64,000 nucleotides of DNA from the NCBI RefSeq assembly GCF_023920225.1, contig NZ_CP092587.1, positions 2,046,001 to 2,110,000 on the forward strand, read 5' to 3'. The position numbers were made by a program, and so were the translations under genes. Origin of the DNA: Vibrio gazogenes (GTDB taxonomy: Bacteria > Pseudomonadota > Gammaproteobacteria > Enterobacterales > Vibrionaceae). Positions 10,024 through 20,260 of this stretch are shown here, in pieces (position 1 is the stretch's first letter; the number at the start of each line of letters is the position of its first letter). The notes beneath the pieces are model-generated. The model was not told the DNA's origin, ran no database searches, and saw only the letters and a program-made list of their open reading frames with translations.

Positions 10024-10599
10024 ATGTATTTATCTAAGTTAACACCAGTTGTGTTCACGCACTTATATAACGATATCGTTGAATTCCGTCGTACCTTTGA
10101 TCTCCCAGTGAGTCAACCAGAGAGTCTCGACGAAGATGCAGATACGCTCCATACATCACTAGCAATTGAAGAGCTCACTGAACTCGCTGAAGCTCAAGAT
10201 AAAATTGAACAGGCTGATGCGATTGTTGATACCGTTTACGTTCTGATGGGACGACTGGTACATCTTGGACATGATACACCAGCGCATAATCCGGGTATTA
10301 GCTACTTGATTGATTTATTGCTGAATGTTGCAACTCATCGCAACATTGATTTCATTCCCTGCTGGGATGAAGTCCACAGTTCAAATATGAGTAAAGTCTG
10401 TCGTAACCAAACCGAATATGATGAGACTGAATCATTTTATGCGAAACAAGGCATAAAATTATCTCCGGTTATCAAAGGTGATTATATTATTGCCAAATGT
10501 GCAGCAGATTTTGTCAGTGCGGAAAAAACGATTCGTCAGGGAAAAGTCCTTAAATCGGTCTATTATCGCCCGGCTGATCTGACAAAGCTAACTCAATAG
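10024..10599 (+). CDS. MazG-like / PRA-PH superfamily nucleotide pyrophosphohydrolase
   Basis: This 191-residue all-alpha protein carries the metal-binding pattern of the MazG/HisE superfamily: an EELTE helix (about residues 49-53), then EQADAIVDTVY (about 62-72), i.e. EExxE followed by E/D-x-x-D. A C-terminal segment (KQGIKLSPVIKGDYI...) matches family members that occur as single genes in Vibrio and hydrolyse nucleoside triphosphates or related phosphates; the exact substrate is unknown. ATG 10024 is preferred because GAG(ATG) lies at ribosome-site distance, while ATG 10015 has none. It stands alone, between terminators. Confidence 0.75.
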   Translation: MYLSKLTPVVFTHLYNDIVEFRRTFDLPVSQPESLDEDADTLHTSLAIEELTELAEAQDKIEQADAIVDTVYVLMGRLVHLGHDTPAHNPGISYLIDLLLNVATHRNIDFIPCWDEVHSSNMSKVCRNQTEYDETESFYAKQGIKLSPVIKGDYIIAKCAADFVSAEKTIRQGKVLKSVYYRPADLTKLTQ

Positions 10600-10602
10600 C
10601 AT

Positions 10603-10635
10603 AAAAAAAAGGCCACTTTGTGGAGCAAGGTGGCC
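10603..10635 (-). terminator. Intrinsic terminator between converging MazG-like and btuD genes
   Basis: The hairpin GGCCACCTTG...AAGTGGCC reads on the minus strand into an eight-base T-run (plus-strand A-run at 10603-10610). It would end the btuC-btuD transcript and lies just after the converging MazG-like gene. The 200 bp from here to btuD show no gene. Confidence 0.65.
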
Positions 10636-10849
10636 AAGGAGACTATAAAAAGCCTAACAAGAACGAGAATGTATCAATCATGTTAATGCGATTTGTATGC
10701 CAACTTTTTATTTAAACATAACTAATTGATTTATATTAAAATAATCCAAAGTACTCCCAAGTGGCATTCATTTCATCCTCATCCCTGCTCTAGCATTGTG
10801 CTTGATGCACCAAAATTATTCATAGATAACCCTAACCCACATACGACGA

Positions 10850-11605
10850 CTAATCGAAAAGCAAATATGATTTCCCTTGGATTTCTACTGACTGGACCGT
10901 GGTTTGGAAGACTTCTGCAACATGGTCAGGCGTCAGAACGGATCGCGTCTCTCCCCACTGTTGCAGAATACCTTGATTTAATAATAGGGTTTTGTCGGCA
11001 TATCGAAGTGTTCGATTCAAATCATGATTCGCCATAATGACGGTCAGTCCCATATGGTTGATGTCTTGTAATAATTCATACAGCATATGCTCCTGCCCAA
11101 CATCGAGTGCGGCGGCCGGTTCATCTAAAATCATTAGGCGAGCATGAGGATTCAGTGTCGGCCATACTTGTAAACAGCTGCCAGCCAATCTGACCCGTTG
11201 CCACTCGCCTCCGGAAATCTGGTGAATCGAACAGTGTAATTTATCCTGCAAATTTAATCGCTGAATCAGTAGTTCAATAACGTCAGATGACTGTTCGGCA
11301 GTGACGGATAGAGCCGACGGAATGGAGAGCGCAAGATATTGACAGACATCAATCGCAAAAGCCGGACGTTCCTGTTGCGACAAGTAGGCCCGGAACTGGG
11401 CTAATTCCGGCAAGGTAAGACGCGTCAGATCTATCTCCCCAAGTTGTACACAGCCTTGATGAGGGATCATGCCAGCCAAAGCAGCCAGTAATGTGCTTTT
11501 ACCGCTACCATTTGGGCCGACAATATGGATCAATTCACCTTGACCACAATCAAACCCCAGAGGAAGCAGGCGCGTACCGACACAGAGATTTTTAACGTGA
11601 ATCAT
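10850..11605 (-). CDS. btuD: Vitamin B12 ABC transporter ATP-binding protein BtuD
   Basis: This 251-residue ABC ATPase powers vitamin B12 uptake across the inner membrane with the BtuC permease. Visible motifs are Walker [10 protein letters not shown] (about residues 30-38), Q-loop SQQERPAF, signature [12 protein letters not shown], Walker [13 protein letters not shown] and the H-loop histidine in [11 protein letters not shown]. It overlaps the upstream btuC by 14 bases, so translation is coupled. The btuF binding-protein gene is not adjacent. The btuCD pair lies downstream of cobalamin biosynthesis genes cobT-cobS, with astE in between. Confidence 0.9.
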   Translation of the reverse strand: MIHVKNLCVGTRLLPLGFDCGQGELIHIVGPNGSGKSTLLAALAGMIPHQGCVQLGEIDLTRLTLPELAQFRAYLSQQERPAFAIDVCQYLALSIPSALSVTAEQSSDVIELLIQRLNLQDKLHCSIHQISGGEWQRVRLAGSCLQVWPTLNPHARLMILDEPAAALDVGQEHMLYELLQDINHMGLTVIMANHDLNRTLRYADKTLLLNQGILQQWGETRSVLTPDHVAEVFQTTVQSVEIQGKSYLLFD

Positions 11606-12587
11606 GATTTTTCAATAACATCCATACAAATACGGGAGCACCGATCGTTGTCGTCACGACTCCCAAAGGTAATTCAGCAGCATCTAGTGCCGTCCGGGAA
11701 ATTAAATCAGCAAAGACCAGTAACAATGCCCCTGCGACAGCTGAAAGCGGTAAAAGATAACGATTTTCAGTCCCGAAAGCCAAACGTAACAAATGCGGTA
11801 CAACCAGTCCGACAAAGCCGATGATTCCACCTAAAGCGACAGATGCACCCACCAACACTGCCACAGCGACAACCAACTTCCAGCGGATACGATGGACATC
11901 AATTCCCAACTGCTTGGCATGCATCTCCCCCATCATTAACCGATCTAGTACTCGTCCTTGCCCCATCAGCCATATCAACACGGGTAAGATCAACAATGAA
12001 AGTAAATGGTAAGACCAATCGATACCGCCAATACTCCCCATCAGCCAGTACATCAATTGTCTCAAACTCAAATCATTACTAAAGTAAAATGCCCAAGTGA
12101 CGACAGAGCGAGTCAGAATCCCCAACGCGACGCCAACCAACAATAGTCGAATTGTCGTCAATTTCATACTTCGGGCGATCCCGACTAAGATAACCGTAAA
12201 AACCATAGCACCAATAATTGCACCGAACATAAAAACCAACGGTGTAGCTGCAAATGGGAAGAAAAACAGAATGACCACCATCGCCACACTTGCACCACCG
12301 GAAACACCAATAATTCCCGGCTCAGCCAGGACATTGCCTAACAACACCTGTAACGTTGCTCCTGACACAGCCAAACATGCACCAATCACCATCGCCGCAA
12401 GTAATCGAGGCAAGCGTAGTTCCAAAATCAATTGCTGCTCAAACCCTGTCATCTCGTGCCACGGTGCAATAAAGACCTCTCCGGCAAAAATATAAACGGC
12501 ACCAGACACCAGTAGCAGCACACTCATCGTGATCATTGCACGATACCAGCGCTTCCTTTTTTCAAAAAGAAGTTGTGTAAAATTCAT
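11592..12587 (-). CDS. btuC: Vitamin B12 ABC transporter permease BtuC
   Basis: This is a 331-residue polytopic FecCD-family permease with about ten hydrophobic segments. Conserved blocks include [20 protein letters not shown] near residue 55, then [14 protein letters not shown], and the late [17 protein letters not shown] motif that contacts the ATPase. Length and motif order match BtuC rather than siderophore permeases, and the partner is BtuD. The start has a weak ribosome site. No cobalamin riboswitch is recognisable upstream; the gap to astE contains a terminator. Confidence 0.88.
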   Translation of the reverse strand: MNFTQLLFEKRKRWYRAMITMSVLLLVSGAVYIFAGEVFIAPWHEMTGFEQQLILELRLPRLLAAMVIGACLAVSGATLQVLLGNVLAEPGIIGVSGGASVAMVVILFFFPFAATPLVFMFGAIIGAMVFTVILVGIARSMKLTTIRLLLVGVALGILTRSVVTWAFYFSNDLSLRQLMYWLMGSIGGIDWSYHLLSLLILPVLIWLMGQGRVLDRLMMGEMHAKQLGIDVHRIRWKLVVAVAVLVGASVALGGIIGFVGLVVPHLLRLAFGTENRYLLPLSAVAGALLLVFADLISRTALDAAELPLGVVTTTIGAPVFVWMLLKNHDSR

Positions 12588-12647
12588 GGACTATCAAATC
12601 AGAGAAAACAGATGGGCTCACCTTAACGTTTCACCCGAGAAATAGAA

Positions 12648-12687
12648 AGAGGTCATGCCTATGATTGCTCCTATCCGGCAGACCTCT
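12648..12687 (-). terminator. Hairpin terminator downstream of astE
   Basis: Arms AGAGGTC and GACCTCT, with inner TGCC/GGCA pairing, enclose a loop of about 18 bases. On the minus strand they run into TTTCTATTT. It separates astE from btuC. Confidence 0.55.
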
Positions 12688-12738
12688 GCTTTGAAATATA
12701 TCCGAGGACGACAAATACTGTCGTATCACAAATAACAA

Positions 12739-13767
12739 TTAGTCATAAACCAATTGATTCTGCTCATACCTCACGGTTACCGGGCAGACCATCAATAAAG
12801 CAGGTTCACCAATCGGAACATGTTTATCCGGGAAGAGAATCGCCTCTCCCTCATTTTTGGCCATTAACGGCTTATCACCGTCATGACCGAACACTTCTCC
12901 GTGCATGAAAGCAGTAAAATTTTCGACATCATCTGAAAAAATAAAATCAAAATCATCGTTAAGACGAACAATTGTCCGGCTGACCCGATAAAATTTTATC
13001 TTTCTTGGCAAGTGTTCATTCACTTCCCGGGCACACAAATCACGCAGCGTAATGTCAAATGCATTAAAGCCTTCTAATGGACTTTGCCCTAGTCGGGATG
13101 ATTGACCCAATTCAATCGCCAAAGCGCGAGCGGAATAACAATCCGCGGTATACCAGCTGAAAGAGCTAGAAGGCGCATTGGCTAAAACCAGTGCGTCAAG
13201 ATGGGCTAATTCAACAAAATGGATCAGTTCTTTTGGCCGAACAGGATGTCGAACTTTGGGACTAATGGCGAACGAATGATAGAGGGAGGAATTCAATGTA
13301 CTGTGTAAGTCAAAATGCCAGCGTTGATCACTGGGGGTGTCTTTCCAAAATGATTTGAGGAGAACTTTTAGATTATCTGCGATCACAAGTTCTTGTGAAG
13401 ACTCTCTCGGCTTATCATCAAATAAACGTTCCAGATTTTCCTCAAAAAACTGCGTATGGTGTTTAAGCGCTTCTAAATGAGCAATGATAAACAGACAGTG
13501 CTCCCGGACTGGCTGGAATCCACTGTCGATATCAGAAACAATACGATTGACTAATTCAACCGGCCCGGCATCTTTACCGTGAATCGCACACGAGACGACA
13601 ATATGCTGTGTCAGTTCATCCATTTGTGGTGGAATGACTTCCAGAATCCCCGGACCATGTAGCTTTAACAACACCCCATCATCCGTTGTATATTCACTCG
13701 ATAAAAGAGCACCATCACTATATAAACTATCAATCAGAAATGATTGACGAAAAAGTGAATTGCTCAT
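12739..13767 (-). CDS. astE: Succinylglutamate desuccinylase AstE
   Basis: This is a 342-residue zinc hydrolase of the aspartoacylase/AstE family. It catalyses the last step of the arginine succinyltransferase pathway, splitting N-succinylglutamate to glutamate and succinate. Zinc ligands are visible as HGKDAGPVE (His and Glu, about residues 62-70) and the DLHSTLN histidine (about 147). AIELGQ and a late EGEAILF block are also typical. It is monocistronic here, away from the astCADB genes, which do not appear in the window. The 227 bp upstream (13768-13994) contain no clear gene. Confidence 0.88.
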   Translation of the reverse strand: MSNSLFRQSFLIDSLYSDGALLSSEYTTDDGVLLKLHGPGILEVIPPQMDELTQHIVVSCAIHGKDAGPVELVNRIVSDIDSGFQPVREHCLFIIAHLEALKHHTQFFEENLERLFDDKPRESSQELVIADNLKVLLKSFWKDTPSDQRWHFDLHSTLNSSLYHSFAISPKVRHPVRPKELIHFVELAHLDALVLANAPSSSFSWYTADCYSARALAIELGQSSRLGQSPLEGFNAFDITLRDLCAREVNEHLPRKIKFYRVSRTIVRLNDDFDFIFSDDVENFTAFMHGEVFGHDGDKPLMAKNEGEAILFPDKHVPIGEPALLMVCPVTVRYEQNQLVYD

Positions 13768-13994
13768 GTGTTACTCCTTCAACCGATAGAACAGCAATAT
13801 TAAGGCCTGACGAACCGCAGTGCCCAGTGACTCAACAAAGCGCAATTTTATCATTTAGTTGCAGAAAAGCATCGCGTGATTATCCACAATGTGACACCAA
13901 TGCTTTTTACATCATATCCGCCGATGACCGAACCATTGTCCGGGCATCATCCTATCCACATCATCCCAGTCAAGTTTTGGTAATTCAGCAACCG

Positions 13995-14780
13995 TTAAGC
14001 CGTTACCTGAAGCATCATCATCGCTGCAAATATCAGATAAATCGCCAATTCTGTGATCTGCTGAACCCCACCCAGACAATCTCCCGTAAAGCCACCGATG
14101 CGACGGAGTAACCACTGTTTTAAAGCAAATCGTAATAAACAACTGACCGAACCGATGATCAACAGTATCGATAAATCCAATCCGATACACGGAATTATAC
14201 CGAAAAACAGTAAGATTCCTAACTCCCGGGCGGTCTGACGACTGGCCAATGGCTTACTCTTACTGGTGTGGATATCCGATACATAAGGCATGTCATAAAT
14301 AAGCGAAGCGGCGACGGCTCTGCTCAGTCCATTACCCACCAACAAAATCTGTAACATAGAAGCATGCATTGCCAGCGAAGAGAGCACACTATATTTCATA
14401 AGTAAGGCCATGATTAACGCCGCAGCGCCATAAGTACCAATTCGGCTGTCTTTCATAATGGCCAGACGTCGCTCCGTCGTCATGCCACCGCCGATGCCAT
14501 CAGCCATATCGGTCAGGCCATCTTCGTGAAACGCACCCGTCAATAGAAGACTGCATCCCATCATCAGTAGAATGCTCAAGTGTTCCGGCAGTACCAGAGC
14601 ACAAAGACTATAAACGCCATAGCAAATCAATCCGAGCAACAAACCAACCAATGAAAAATAGCGACCGGACTGATTCATCCGTTCAGTTGAATAAGGCACG
14701 GATGCAGGCACAGGAATCCGAGTGAAAAAGCTCAATGACAGCAGAAACAATTCAAGCTGATACGTGGCCCGACTTAACAT
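13995..14780 (-). CDS. cobS: Adenosylcobinamide-GDP ribazoletransferase (cobalamin synthase) CobS
   Basis: This 261-residue inner-membrane protein joins adenosylcobinamide-GDP with alpha-ribazole (or its phosphate) to make cobalamin. It has the N-terminal FFTRIPVP motif, the metal-binding [17 protein letters not shown] segment (about residues 82-100) and [11 protein letters not shown], all diagnostic, followed by several membrane helices and the late [13 protein letters not shown] block. It overlaps cobT by seven bases and is co-transcribed with it. Confidence 0.93.
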   Translation of the reverse strand: MLSRATYQLELFLLSLSFFTRIPVPASVPYSTERMNQSGRYFSLVGLLLGLICYGVYSLCALVLPEHLSILLMMGCSLLLTGAFHEDGLTDMADGIGGGMTTERRLAIMKDSRIGTYGAAALIMALLMKYSVLSSLAMHASMLQILLVGNGLSRAVAASLIYDMPYVSDIHTSKSKPLASRQTARELGILLFFGIIPCIGLDLSILLIIGSVSCLLRFALKQWLLRRIGGFTGDCLGGVQQITELAIYLIFAAMMMLQVTA

Positions 14781-15808
14781 GTCACCTCAACGCCAGCTTG
14801 TGCAAAACTGGCCATGGTATTATAAAATTCAGCCGCAGCGCGGACGAGCGGCACAGCAAGGACAGCACCGGTCCCCTCTCCCAAACGCAAATCAAGATCC
14901 AGCAACGGATTTGCACCTAATAATGCCAACGCGCGTTGATGCCCCGACTCTTGTGAGTGATGCGCAAAAATCATGATCTCTCGACACTCGGGTTGCAGTT
15001 GCGTGGCAACCATCGCTGCAACGGTGACAATAAAACCATCAACCAGAACAGCGATCTGTTGCTCTGCGGCAGCCAAAAAAGCACCAACGATCTGCACAAT
15101 TTCAAAACCACCGACTTCAGCAAGAACCGCTTTGGGTGCAAGTCCTTTTGCCCGATGAACTCCGGCGGCAACCAATGCCACTTTTTTCCGATACTGAGTC
15201 TGTGAAATACCGGTTCCCAGACCGACACAAGATTCAACATCATCATCGGATAATGCCGCTAAAATGGCCGCAGCACTACTGGTATTGCCGATTCCCATTT
15301 CACCGAACATAACCAAATTAGAGCCGTTCTGAATGGTGTCTAATACCACTTGTCGTCCCAGAGCGATCCCTTGCTCAACCTGTGCCATGGTCATTGCGGG
15401 TTCTCTTGCCAAGTTCCCCGTCCGTTCCCCGAGACGCTGGACAATCAATTGCTCCGATTCTGATTCAACCGGTAGCAAAATCCCGGTATCAATCACCTTG
15501 AGTGCAACTTGATTCGCCCGACAGAAACAGTTCACACCAGCGCCTCCGGCAAGAAAGTTGAGGACCATCTGTTGTGTGACTGCGCTCGGTGCAATGCTCA
15601 CGCCTTCATCCGCAATACCGTGATCGCCAGCGAACACCAGAACGGTCGGTTGATTGATACAGATTTGCCCAATCGGCTGAGCCAGTCCCTGACTCTGGAG
15701 CAGGGCTAATTGATGGGCCACAGCCTCTAATTTACCTAAAGCACCGAGCGGTTTGGTTTTCTGGTCAATTCGGTTTTGAATCATATCGCTCAGACTTGTA
15801 TCCAACAT
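14774..15808 (-). CDS. cobT: Nicotinate-nucleotide-dimethylbenzimidazole phosphoribosyltransferase CobT
   Basis: This 344-residue enzyme makes alpha-ribazole phosphate from dimethylbenzimidazole and nicotinate mononucleotide, for the lower ligand of cobalamin. Diagnostic motifs are [14 protein letters not shown] (about residues 84-97), [14 protein letters not shown] (about 170-183) and the catalytic-glutamate segment [12 protein letters not shown] near the C-terminus. It is the first gene of the cobT-cobS pair; the tail locus gene D ends 172 bp upstream. I searched that gap for cobalamin-riboswitch features and found none. Confidence 0.93.
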   Translation of the reverse strand: MLDTSLSDMIQNRIDQKTKPLGALGKLEAVAHQLALLQSQGLAQPIGQICINQPTVLVFAGDHGIADEGVSIAPSAVTQQMVLNFLAGGAGVNCFCRANQVALKVIDTGILLPVESESEQLIVQRLGERTGNLAREPAMTMAQVEQGIALGRQVVLDTIQNGSNLVMFGEMGIGNTSSAAAILAALSDDDVESCVGLGTGISQTQYRKKVALVAAGVHRAKGLAPKAVLAEVGGFEIVQIVGAFLAAAEQQIAVLVDGFIVTVAAMVATQLQPECREIMIFAHHSQESGHQRALALLGANPLLDLDLRLGEGTGAVLAVPLVRAAAEFYNTMASFAQAGVEVTC

Positions 15809-15979
15809 TGCTTATCCTCTTATGCCTCGCAACAGCAGCAAACTTGCATCATCCCTTCATGTATTCCAGTCTAACCGGAATCACAGGTTTCGGCTATGTT
15901 ACTGTTTTGCCGGACACAAGCTGTGACGGGAGTAAGAAAATAGGGATAACTGAATGGATGGCAATGCACAAACAAACGG

Positions 15980-16999
15980 TTATTCAGCCCGCTTTACGGG
16001 TCGCGTCGCAACAACAGCACAACGATAACCACCAGAACTATCGCCACGGGCAGTCACTTGGTCAATTGACCATTGACCAACCATTTCCGGGGGGAACGAT
16101 TGATTGAGTTCGAGTATGCCTTCTGCTACTAAATAAGGGTCACCGGGCAGATCGATACGGATACTATCTTTCTCACGCATGATTTTCTGCAGTTCATTAT
16201 CACATGCCTGTTGAGCTTCAGATGACGTTTCATAAGATTGTGGCAACACCATAAAAGGTGCCTTACCTGAAAACACTTCATATTCAAGCCCAGTATAACT
16301 CTCAATCCATTTGGCTTTGACACCCGAAACATTTCTCCGACTCGCCAATTCAAGCTGACAATTGATAAATCTTCTGAAATCTGAAGGATGATTATTATCG
16401 GATACATCAACAGTTACTGAAGGTACATCTTGGCCTGTGATTGTTTTGGTCTGTCCTTTTTCTGCCAAAACATATAACCCATCGACAGGTTTAGCAATTG
16501 CATCGTGACGCTTTGCCAGACGGGATAAAAATGCGCTATCCGTTTCGTTCATCTGATCAAGGTGTTTAAACCATACGGTTTCAAATTTCGATGCCACTCT
16601 CGGACTAAAACCATGTGATGTCACAATTTGACGGAAGATTTCAGCCAGCGATATGGCAGTAAATGTCCGTGTATGGCGTTCTTTAAACCCCGTTTTATCT
16701 TGAACCTGAAAGGGCGCTGCAGTTGCAACAATCGTCACGGTTGGTGGAAATAATCGCGGAGAGATGCGGGTAATTTTATACTTGCCCTTATGAACTAACT
16801 GGCCTTGATACCCTTCAGAAAATATTAATTCGGCCCCCTCTTTTGGTAACCCGGTCTGACCGGCCGTATCAACATGCAGCGTGATCACATCAGATTGGTC
16901 AGAAGAGACATCAACCCGCTCCCAAGAGGTTAACCGTGAATTAATAATTTCCTCCCCGGGGCCACTAATTCGGACTTGAGGAATACTGCCTAATCCCAT
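15980..16999 (-). CDS. P2 gpD-like late control/tail protein
   Basis: This 339-residue protein resembles the phage late control gene D / tail hub-associated family, which forms the baseplate hub with gpV-type proteins. Recognisable points are the KGKYKITRISPRLFPPTVTI segment (about residues 72-91), the LAEIFRQIVTSHGF block and the C-terminal EGILELNQSFPPEMVGQWSI region. As in P2 it is the last gene of the tail operon and follows gpX with a ten-base overlap. In P2-like elements D normally lies at this end, after U and X. Confidence 0.85.
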   Translation of the reverse strand: MGLGSIPQVRISGPGEEIINSRLTSWERVDVSSDQSDVITLHVDTAGQTGLPKEGAELIFSEGYQGQLVHKGKYKITRISPRLFPPTVTIVATAAPFQVQDKTGFKERHTRTFTAISLAEIFRQIVTSHGFSPRVASKFETVWFKHLDQMNETDSAFLSRLAKRHDAIAKPVDGLYVLAEKGQTKTITGQDVPSVTVDVSDNNHPSDFRRFINCQLELASRRNVSGVKAKWIESYTGLEYEVFSGKAPFMVLPQSYETSSEAQQACDNELQKIMREKDSIRIDLPGDPYLVAEGILELNQSFPPEMVGQWSIDQVTARGDSSGGYRCAVVATRPVKRAE

Positions 17000-17205
17000 A
17001 TATTCACCACCGTCGTTGGCATCAGCTCGGGTAATACCGGTAACTTGATTGTAATACCAGCCGGAAGCACTGGCCCATAAAGCTCTAAACCAGGATTGAG
17101 CATATAAAGCGCCTCTTCCGCTTCATCATCATCCCGACCCAATGATAACCATAATAATTGTGGGACTAAGTCCCCGTCACGACTGAGCATGGTAGTCATC
17201 TGCAT
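16990..17205 (-). CDS. P2 gpX-like tail protein (LysM-like)
   Basis: This 71-residue protein of the tail protein X family has a small LysM-like fold: a DLVPQLLWLSLGR start, a LNPGLELYGPVLPAGITI middle and an IKLPVLPEL end. It is predicted to sit in the baseplate/hub region. It lies between gpU and gpD-like genes in the normal P2 order. An internal ATG (MTTMLSRDG) would shorten it by two residues. Confidence 0.8.
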   Translation of the reverse strand: MQMTTMLSRDGDLVPQLLWLSLGRDDDEAEEALYMLNPGLELYGPVLPAGITIKLPVLPELMPTTVVNIWD

Positions 17206-17211
17206 CGTCCT

Positions 17212-17592
17212 CTAACTCACATATTCCTCTAACTCAATGGAGAACCCCACCACAAAGGCGGTTCCATCATCAATGATTCGGTCTTGTTTTTCTTGCAATA
17301 CTTTGATGACCCATTGGCCCATGGATTGCCCGTATCCATCCATTAAAACCAAAGGCTTTCGCTGAGCCTGTAGCTGTCTCAACGCCTGCATGTTTTTCAT
17401 ACCCTCCCCATGAAACCAAGTACCAGTCATACTGATTTTGTCCAAAGGCTGACCCAGATTTTGACTGATTGGTTTCTGACCATAGCGGGGGACAGTCACC
17501 CATCCCCCATTACTGGTGCGCTGTAAACCTTCATAAGGCGTATGTTTACTCAACGAGAAAGCAAATCCACCCAATGACATCATTTCTTTCAT
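17212..17592 (-). CDS. P2 gpU-like tail protein
   Basis: This 126-residue protein of the phage P2 GpU family, needed for tail assembly/termination, starts MKEMMSLGGFAFSLS. It carries the typical PISQNLGQPLDKISMTGTWF and LVLMDGYGQSMGQWVI blocks. It overlaps the tape-measure stop region by four bases. Confidence 0.85.
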   Translation of the reverse strand: MKEMMSLGGFAFSLSKHTPYEGLQRTSNGGWVTVPRYGQKPISQNLGQPLDKISMTGTWFHGEGMKNMQALRQLQAQRKPLVLMDGYGQSMGQWVIKVLQEKQDRIIDDGTAFVVGFSIELEEYVS

Positions 17593-20084
17593 GTATTACT
17601 CCTGTCTAGAAGACTGGCATCAGCCCGAGTTGCAACATCATTATTTCCGAGCAAGATCGGGCTCAGCTCAGCTTTCATTTGCTCTAACAGCTGCGTACTA
17701 AACCCTTGATCATAAGCTGGATTCCCCGATGGTGTGACATGAATAACAGGGGCAAAATTGATTTGTTGCTGAGAAGATTGTTCTAATTGCTTGCTCTGCT
17801 CTGCAACAGCTGCAGGCGCTGCTTTGTCGGTTTTATCTTCACCGAGCAGAGAGTTAAAACTCTCTCCCAACCAGCGACCAACACTACTACCGCCAAGTCC
17901 GCCCACAACAGAACCAACTAATCCCCCTACAGCGGTTCCAAGAATTGGAACAACGGATCCTATCGCGGCACCAGCCATTGCACCGGCTGCTGCACCGCCC
18001 ATCCCGCCAAGCATATCTCCTGCAGTCCCTGCTATCTCTTTTTTATTACCACTGGCAATCGCAGACGCCAGTGTGACGCCATTGAGCGCAATATCTAACG
18101 GTTTAAATAACTTGCCCGCACCTTTAAACACTGCACCGCCCACGCCTTTAAATACACTACCGACTTTTGACATGGCACCCGATAGGCCGGACTTCAGTTT
18201 TGCACCGCTGAACATAGAACCAACAATTTGAGGCGTTCGGGCAACCCACTGAGCAAAGCGAGCGGATTGACGACGCAGCCCTCCGGCATTGTGGGTACGG
18301 GGCCCTCCAGTATTGTGGGTAGGGGCCCGAGGACGTGTGACGCCATTGAGCGCAGTATCTAACGGTTTAAATAACTTGCCTGCACCTTTAAACACTGCAC
18401 CGCCCACGCCTTTAAATACACTACCGACTTTTGACATGGCACCCGATAGGCCGGACTTCAGTTTTGAACCGCTGAACATAGAACCAACAATTTGAGGCGT
18501 TCGAGCAATCCACCGAGCAAAGCGAGCAGTTTGACGACGTAACCCTCCGGCATTGCGGATACGGGGTCGTTTCCGAGGCCGTTTCCGAGGCTGTTCTTTA
18601 CGCTTGCGACGTGATTCATCGCCATCACTACCGCCTGAATCACGGCCACCGGAATCACTCAATGATTGTGATCCAAGTCGATTCAATTCTCGATTCAAAC
18701 GAGCTAGTTGCAATGTCGCTCGCTTGGCTGCTCGACGAGTTTTATTCAATCCGGCAGCAAAAATATTTTTTTGATCAACTTTGAGACGATCTTGACCGCC
18801 TCCCTTCATTAATTGAGAGAATTTAACAATGGCAGAGCCAGCTTTGAGTAATGGAATGACGGCCGCTGTCGCAACCAATAAACCGGTGGCAAGTTTGGGG
18901 TTCGCTTCAGCGAATTTATTCATACTATCGACCACACTGAGCAATGGCGGCAGCATGTTATTTACAATCGGTAACAACCCCTGACCAAGTGCGACAGATA
19001 TTTGGTCAAAACGCACACTGAGCTGTTCCAACTGATGGGCAGGAGTTTTCGCGAATATGTCATAATCAGTGTCGATACTATTTGAATAGTTGCTTTTGTT
19101 ATCCACTTGTTCGAACGCTGCGTTTAAGCTTTTATTCCCCCGTTCCAGACTCCCGACTAACTTTAAGATCGCGGCTGTTGATTTCTCACCAAATAGATCT
19201 GTAACAACATCTTCGCGTTGATCAGGCGAAATATTTTTCAAGCGATCGAAAACATCAAGCAAGGTTCCTCGGGCATCTGCTTCCATCCGTTGAGCTAAAT
19301 CGGCGGGCTCGATACCAAGCGTTGTCATTGCTGCTTTCTGTTGCGTGTTTTTCGCTTTCCCTGCTGTGAGTGATCCAAGAATATTGCTGATGGCCTCACT
19401 GGCCTGTGCTTCAGTGGAGCCACTGGTAAGCAGGCTGGCTGATAATGCCGCTGTTTCTTGAACATTTAAGCCAGCCTTGGTCCCAGCTTCCCCTTGCTGT
19501 GTCACGACTGCGGCTACAGATTTAGCCTTCACCCCCATACTATGACTCAAGGCATTGGTTGCATTCGCCAACCCCATCGCTTGCTGTTGTGAAAGCTGCA
19601 TTGAAGCACGCCAATGTGCAAGTGTTGCCGTTGCATCTTTTGCCGAGACATTCCATGCAACGGCAACTTTTGCCGCCGATTTAGCAAATGATAGCAGTTG
19701 ATTTTTTTCAATGCCGGATTGGGCAGCATCACTCACAATTTGAGCAACAGATTCCTGTTTTAAACCCAGATCACCTGCCAAACGCATCATATCGCTTTGA
19801 TACTGATTGGCTTCTTGGTCATTGGAAAAGTGCACTGATTTTTTAACATCGGCAAATGCACGTTCAGATGCAACAACACGTTTTCCCACTGCCAACACAG
19901 GTTTCAGCGCCGAACTTATATCCGTTTTCACTTGCTTGACCAACTGTGTCATTTCACCTTTGAGATCTGTTTCTCCTGAAGGTACAACACCAGAATTGGG
20001 CAGCTGCAAATGATCAACGCGGAGCGTTATCTCGCTTTGACGGTTAGCCCCCGCCATTTGGGGCGTTATTTTCGAATCAGCCAT
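17589..20084 (-). CDS. Tail tape measure protein (P2 gpT-like)
   Basis: This 831-residue protein fits the PhageMin_Tail/TP901 tape-measure pattern. The N-terminus is helical. Residues about 80-330 carry the conserved core with QSGIEKNQLLSFAKSAAKVA and EAQASEAISNILGSL-like segments. A hydrophobic stretch near 395 and a glycine-rich membrane-like C-terminus (about 700-750) follow. Its length would set tail length. Residues about 505-680 contain a tandem duplication of an 88-residue unit (separate entry), with an Arg/Lys-rich linker just before it. It follows gene E' by three bases. Confidence 0.88.
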   Translation of the reverse strand: MADSKITPQMAGANRQSEITLRVDHLQLPNSGVVPSGETDLKGEMTQLVKQVKTDISSALKPVLAVGKRVVASERAFADVKKSVHFSNDQEANQYQSDMMRLAGDLGLKQESVAQIVSDAAQSGIEKNQLLSFAKSAAKVAVAWNVSAKDATATLAHWRASMQLSQQQAMGLANATNALSHSMGVKAKSVAAVVTQQGEAGTKAGLNVQETAALSASLLTSGSTEAQASEAISNILGSLTAGKAKNTQQKAAMTTLGIEPADLAQRMEADARGTLLDVFDRLKNISPDQREDVVTDLFGEKSTAAILKLVGSLERGNKSLNAAFEQVDNKSNYSNSIDTDYDIFAKTPAHQLEQLSVRFDQISVALGQGLLPIVNNMLPPLLSVVDSMNKFAEANPKLATGLLVATAAVIPLLKAGSAIVKFSQLMKGGGQDRLKVDQKNIFAAGLNKTRRAAKRATLQLARLNRELNRLGSQSLSDSGGRDSGGSDGDESRRKRKEQPRKRPRKRPRIRNAGGLRRQTARFARWIARTPQIVGSMFSGSKLKSGLSGAMSKVGSVFKGVGGAVFKGAGKLFKPLDTALNGVTRPRAPTHNTGGPRTHNAGGLRRQSARFAQWVARTPQIVGSMFSGAKLKSGLSGAMSKVGSVFKGVGGAVFKGAGKLFKPLDIALNGVTLASAIASGNKKEIAGTAGDMLGGMGGAAAGAMAGAAIGSVVPILGTAVGGLVGSVVGGLGGSSVGRWLGESFNSLLGEDKTDKAAPAAVAEQSKQLEQSSQQQINFAPVIHVTPSGNPAYDQGFSTQLLEQMKAELSPILLGNNDVATRADASLLDRSNT
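18071..18566 (-). repeat. Internal tandem duplication in the tape measure gene (264-bp offset)
   Basis: About 232 bp at 18071-18303 recur at 18335-18566 with few changes, an offset of 264 bp or 88 codons. Both copies encode the GGLRRQ...RTPQIVGSMFSG and VGSVFKGVGGAVFKGAGKLF segments. The intervening 31 bp encode a Pro/Thr/Gly linker, where a short THN(T/A)GG motif is itself repeated. Confidence 0.85.
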
Positions 20085-20087
20085 GAC

Positions 20088-20260
20088 TTATCCCTTCTTA
20101 ATCCCCAGTTTTGCCGTAGCCAAATAGTAACGACGCAGCGCATCATCAATACGCCAATCCATGATCTCCTTCGGGGATACGTGGTAGACCAGTGGGATAA
20201 CATCCGTCAGGACTTCAACATCTCTTGGCGAAAGTAGTCCGCCGGTTGTTGCAAAAAATC
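20088..20260 (-). CDS. Frameshift extension E' of the tail assembly chaperone
   Basis: In the -1 frame relative to gene E, an open stretch runs from the slippery heptamer T TTT TTG (20258 to 20252) to the stop at 20088. It adds FATTGGLLSPRDVEV... up to ...YYLATAKLGIKKG. P2 and many tailed phages make an E-E' (G-GT type) fusion by the same kind of -1 slip, and P2 uses a T-run of this form. The extension should exist only as the C-terminal part of the fusion, not as a free protein. It ends three bases before the tape measure gene, whose product these chaperones coat during assembly. Confidence 0.75.

Noticed and set aside
10726..11037. Plus-strand open frame in the btuD 3' region
   Set aside because: It is antisense to btuD for much of its length and has no ribosome site or family resemblance.
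13912..14190. Minus-strand open frame overlapping the end of cobS, considered as a cobC/cobU remnant
   Set aside because: It is mostly the shadow of cobS in another frame, and the free part shows no recognisable phosphatase or kinase motif.
15809..15979. Cobalamin riboswitch upstream of cobT (and likewise upstream of btuC)
   Set aside because: No B12-box-like consensus or the conserved riboswitch core could be found in either leader, only a short hairpin.
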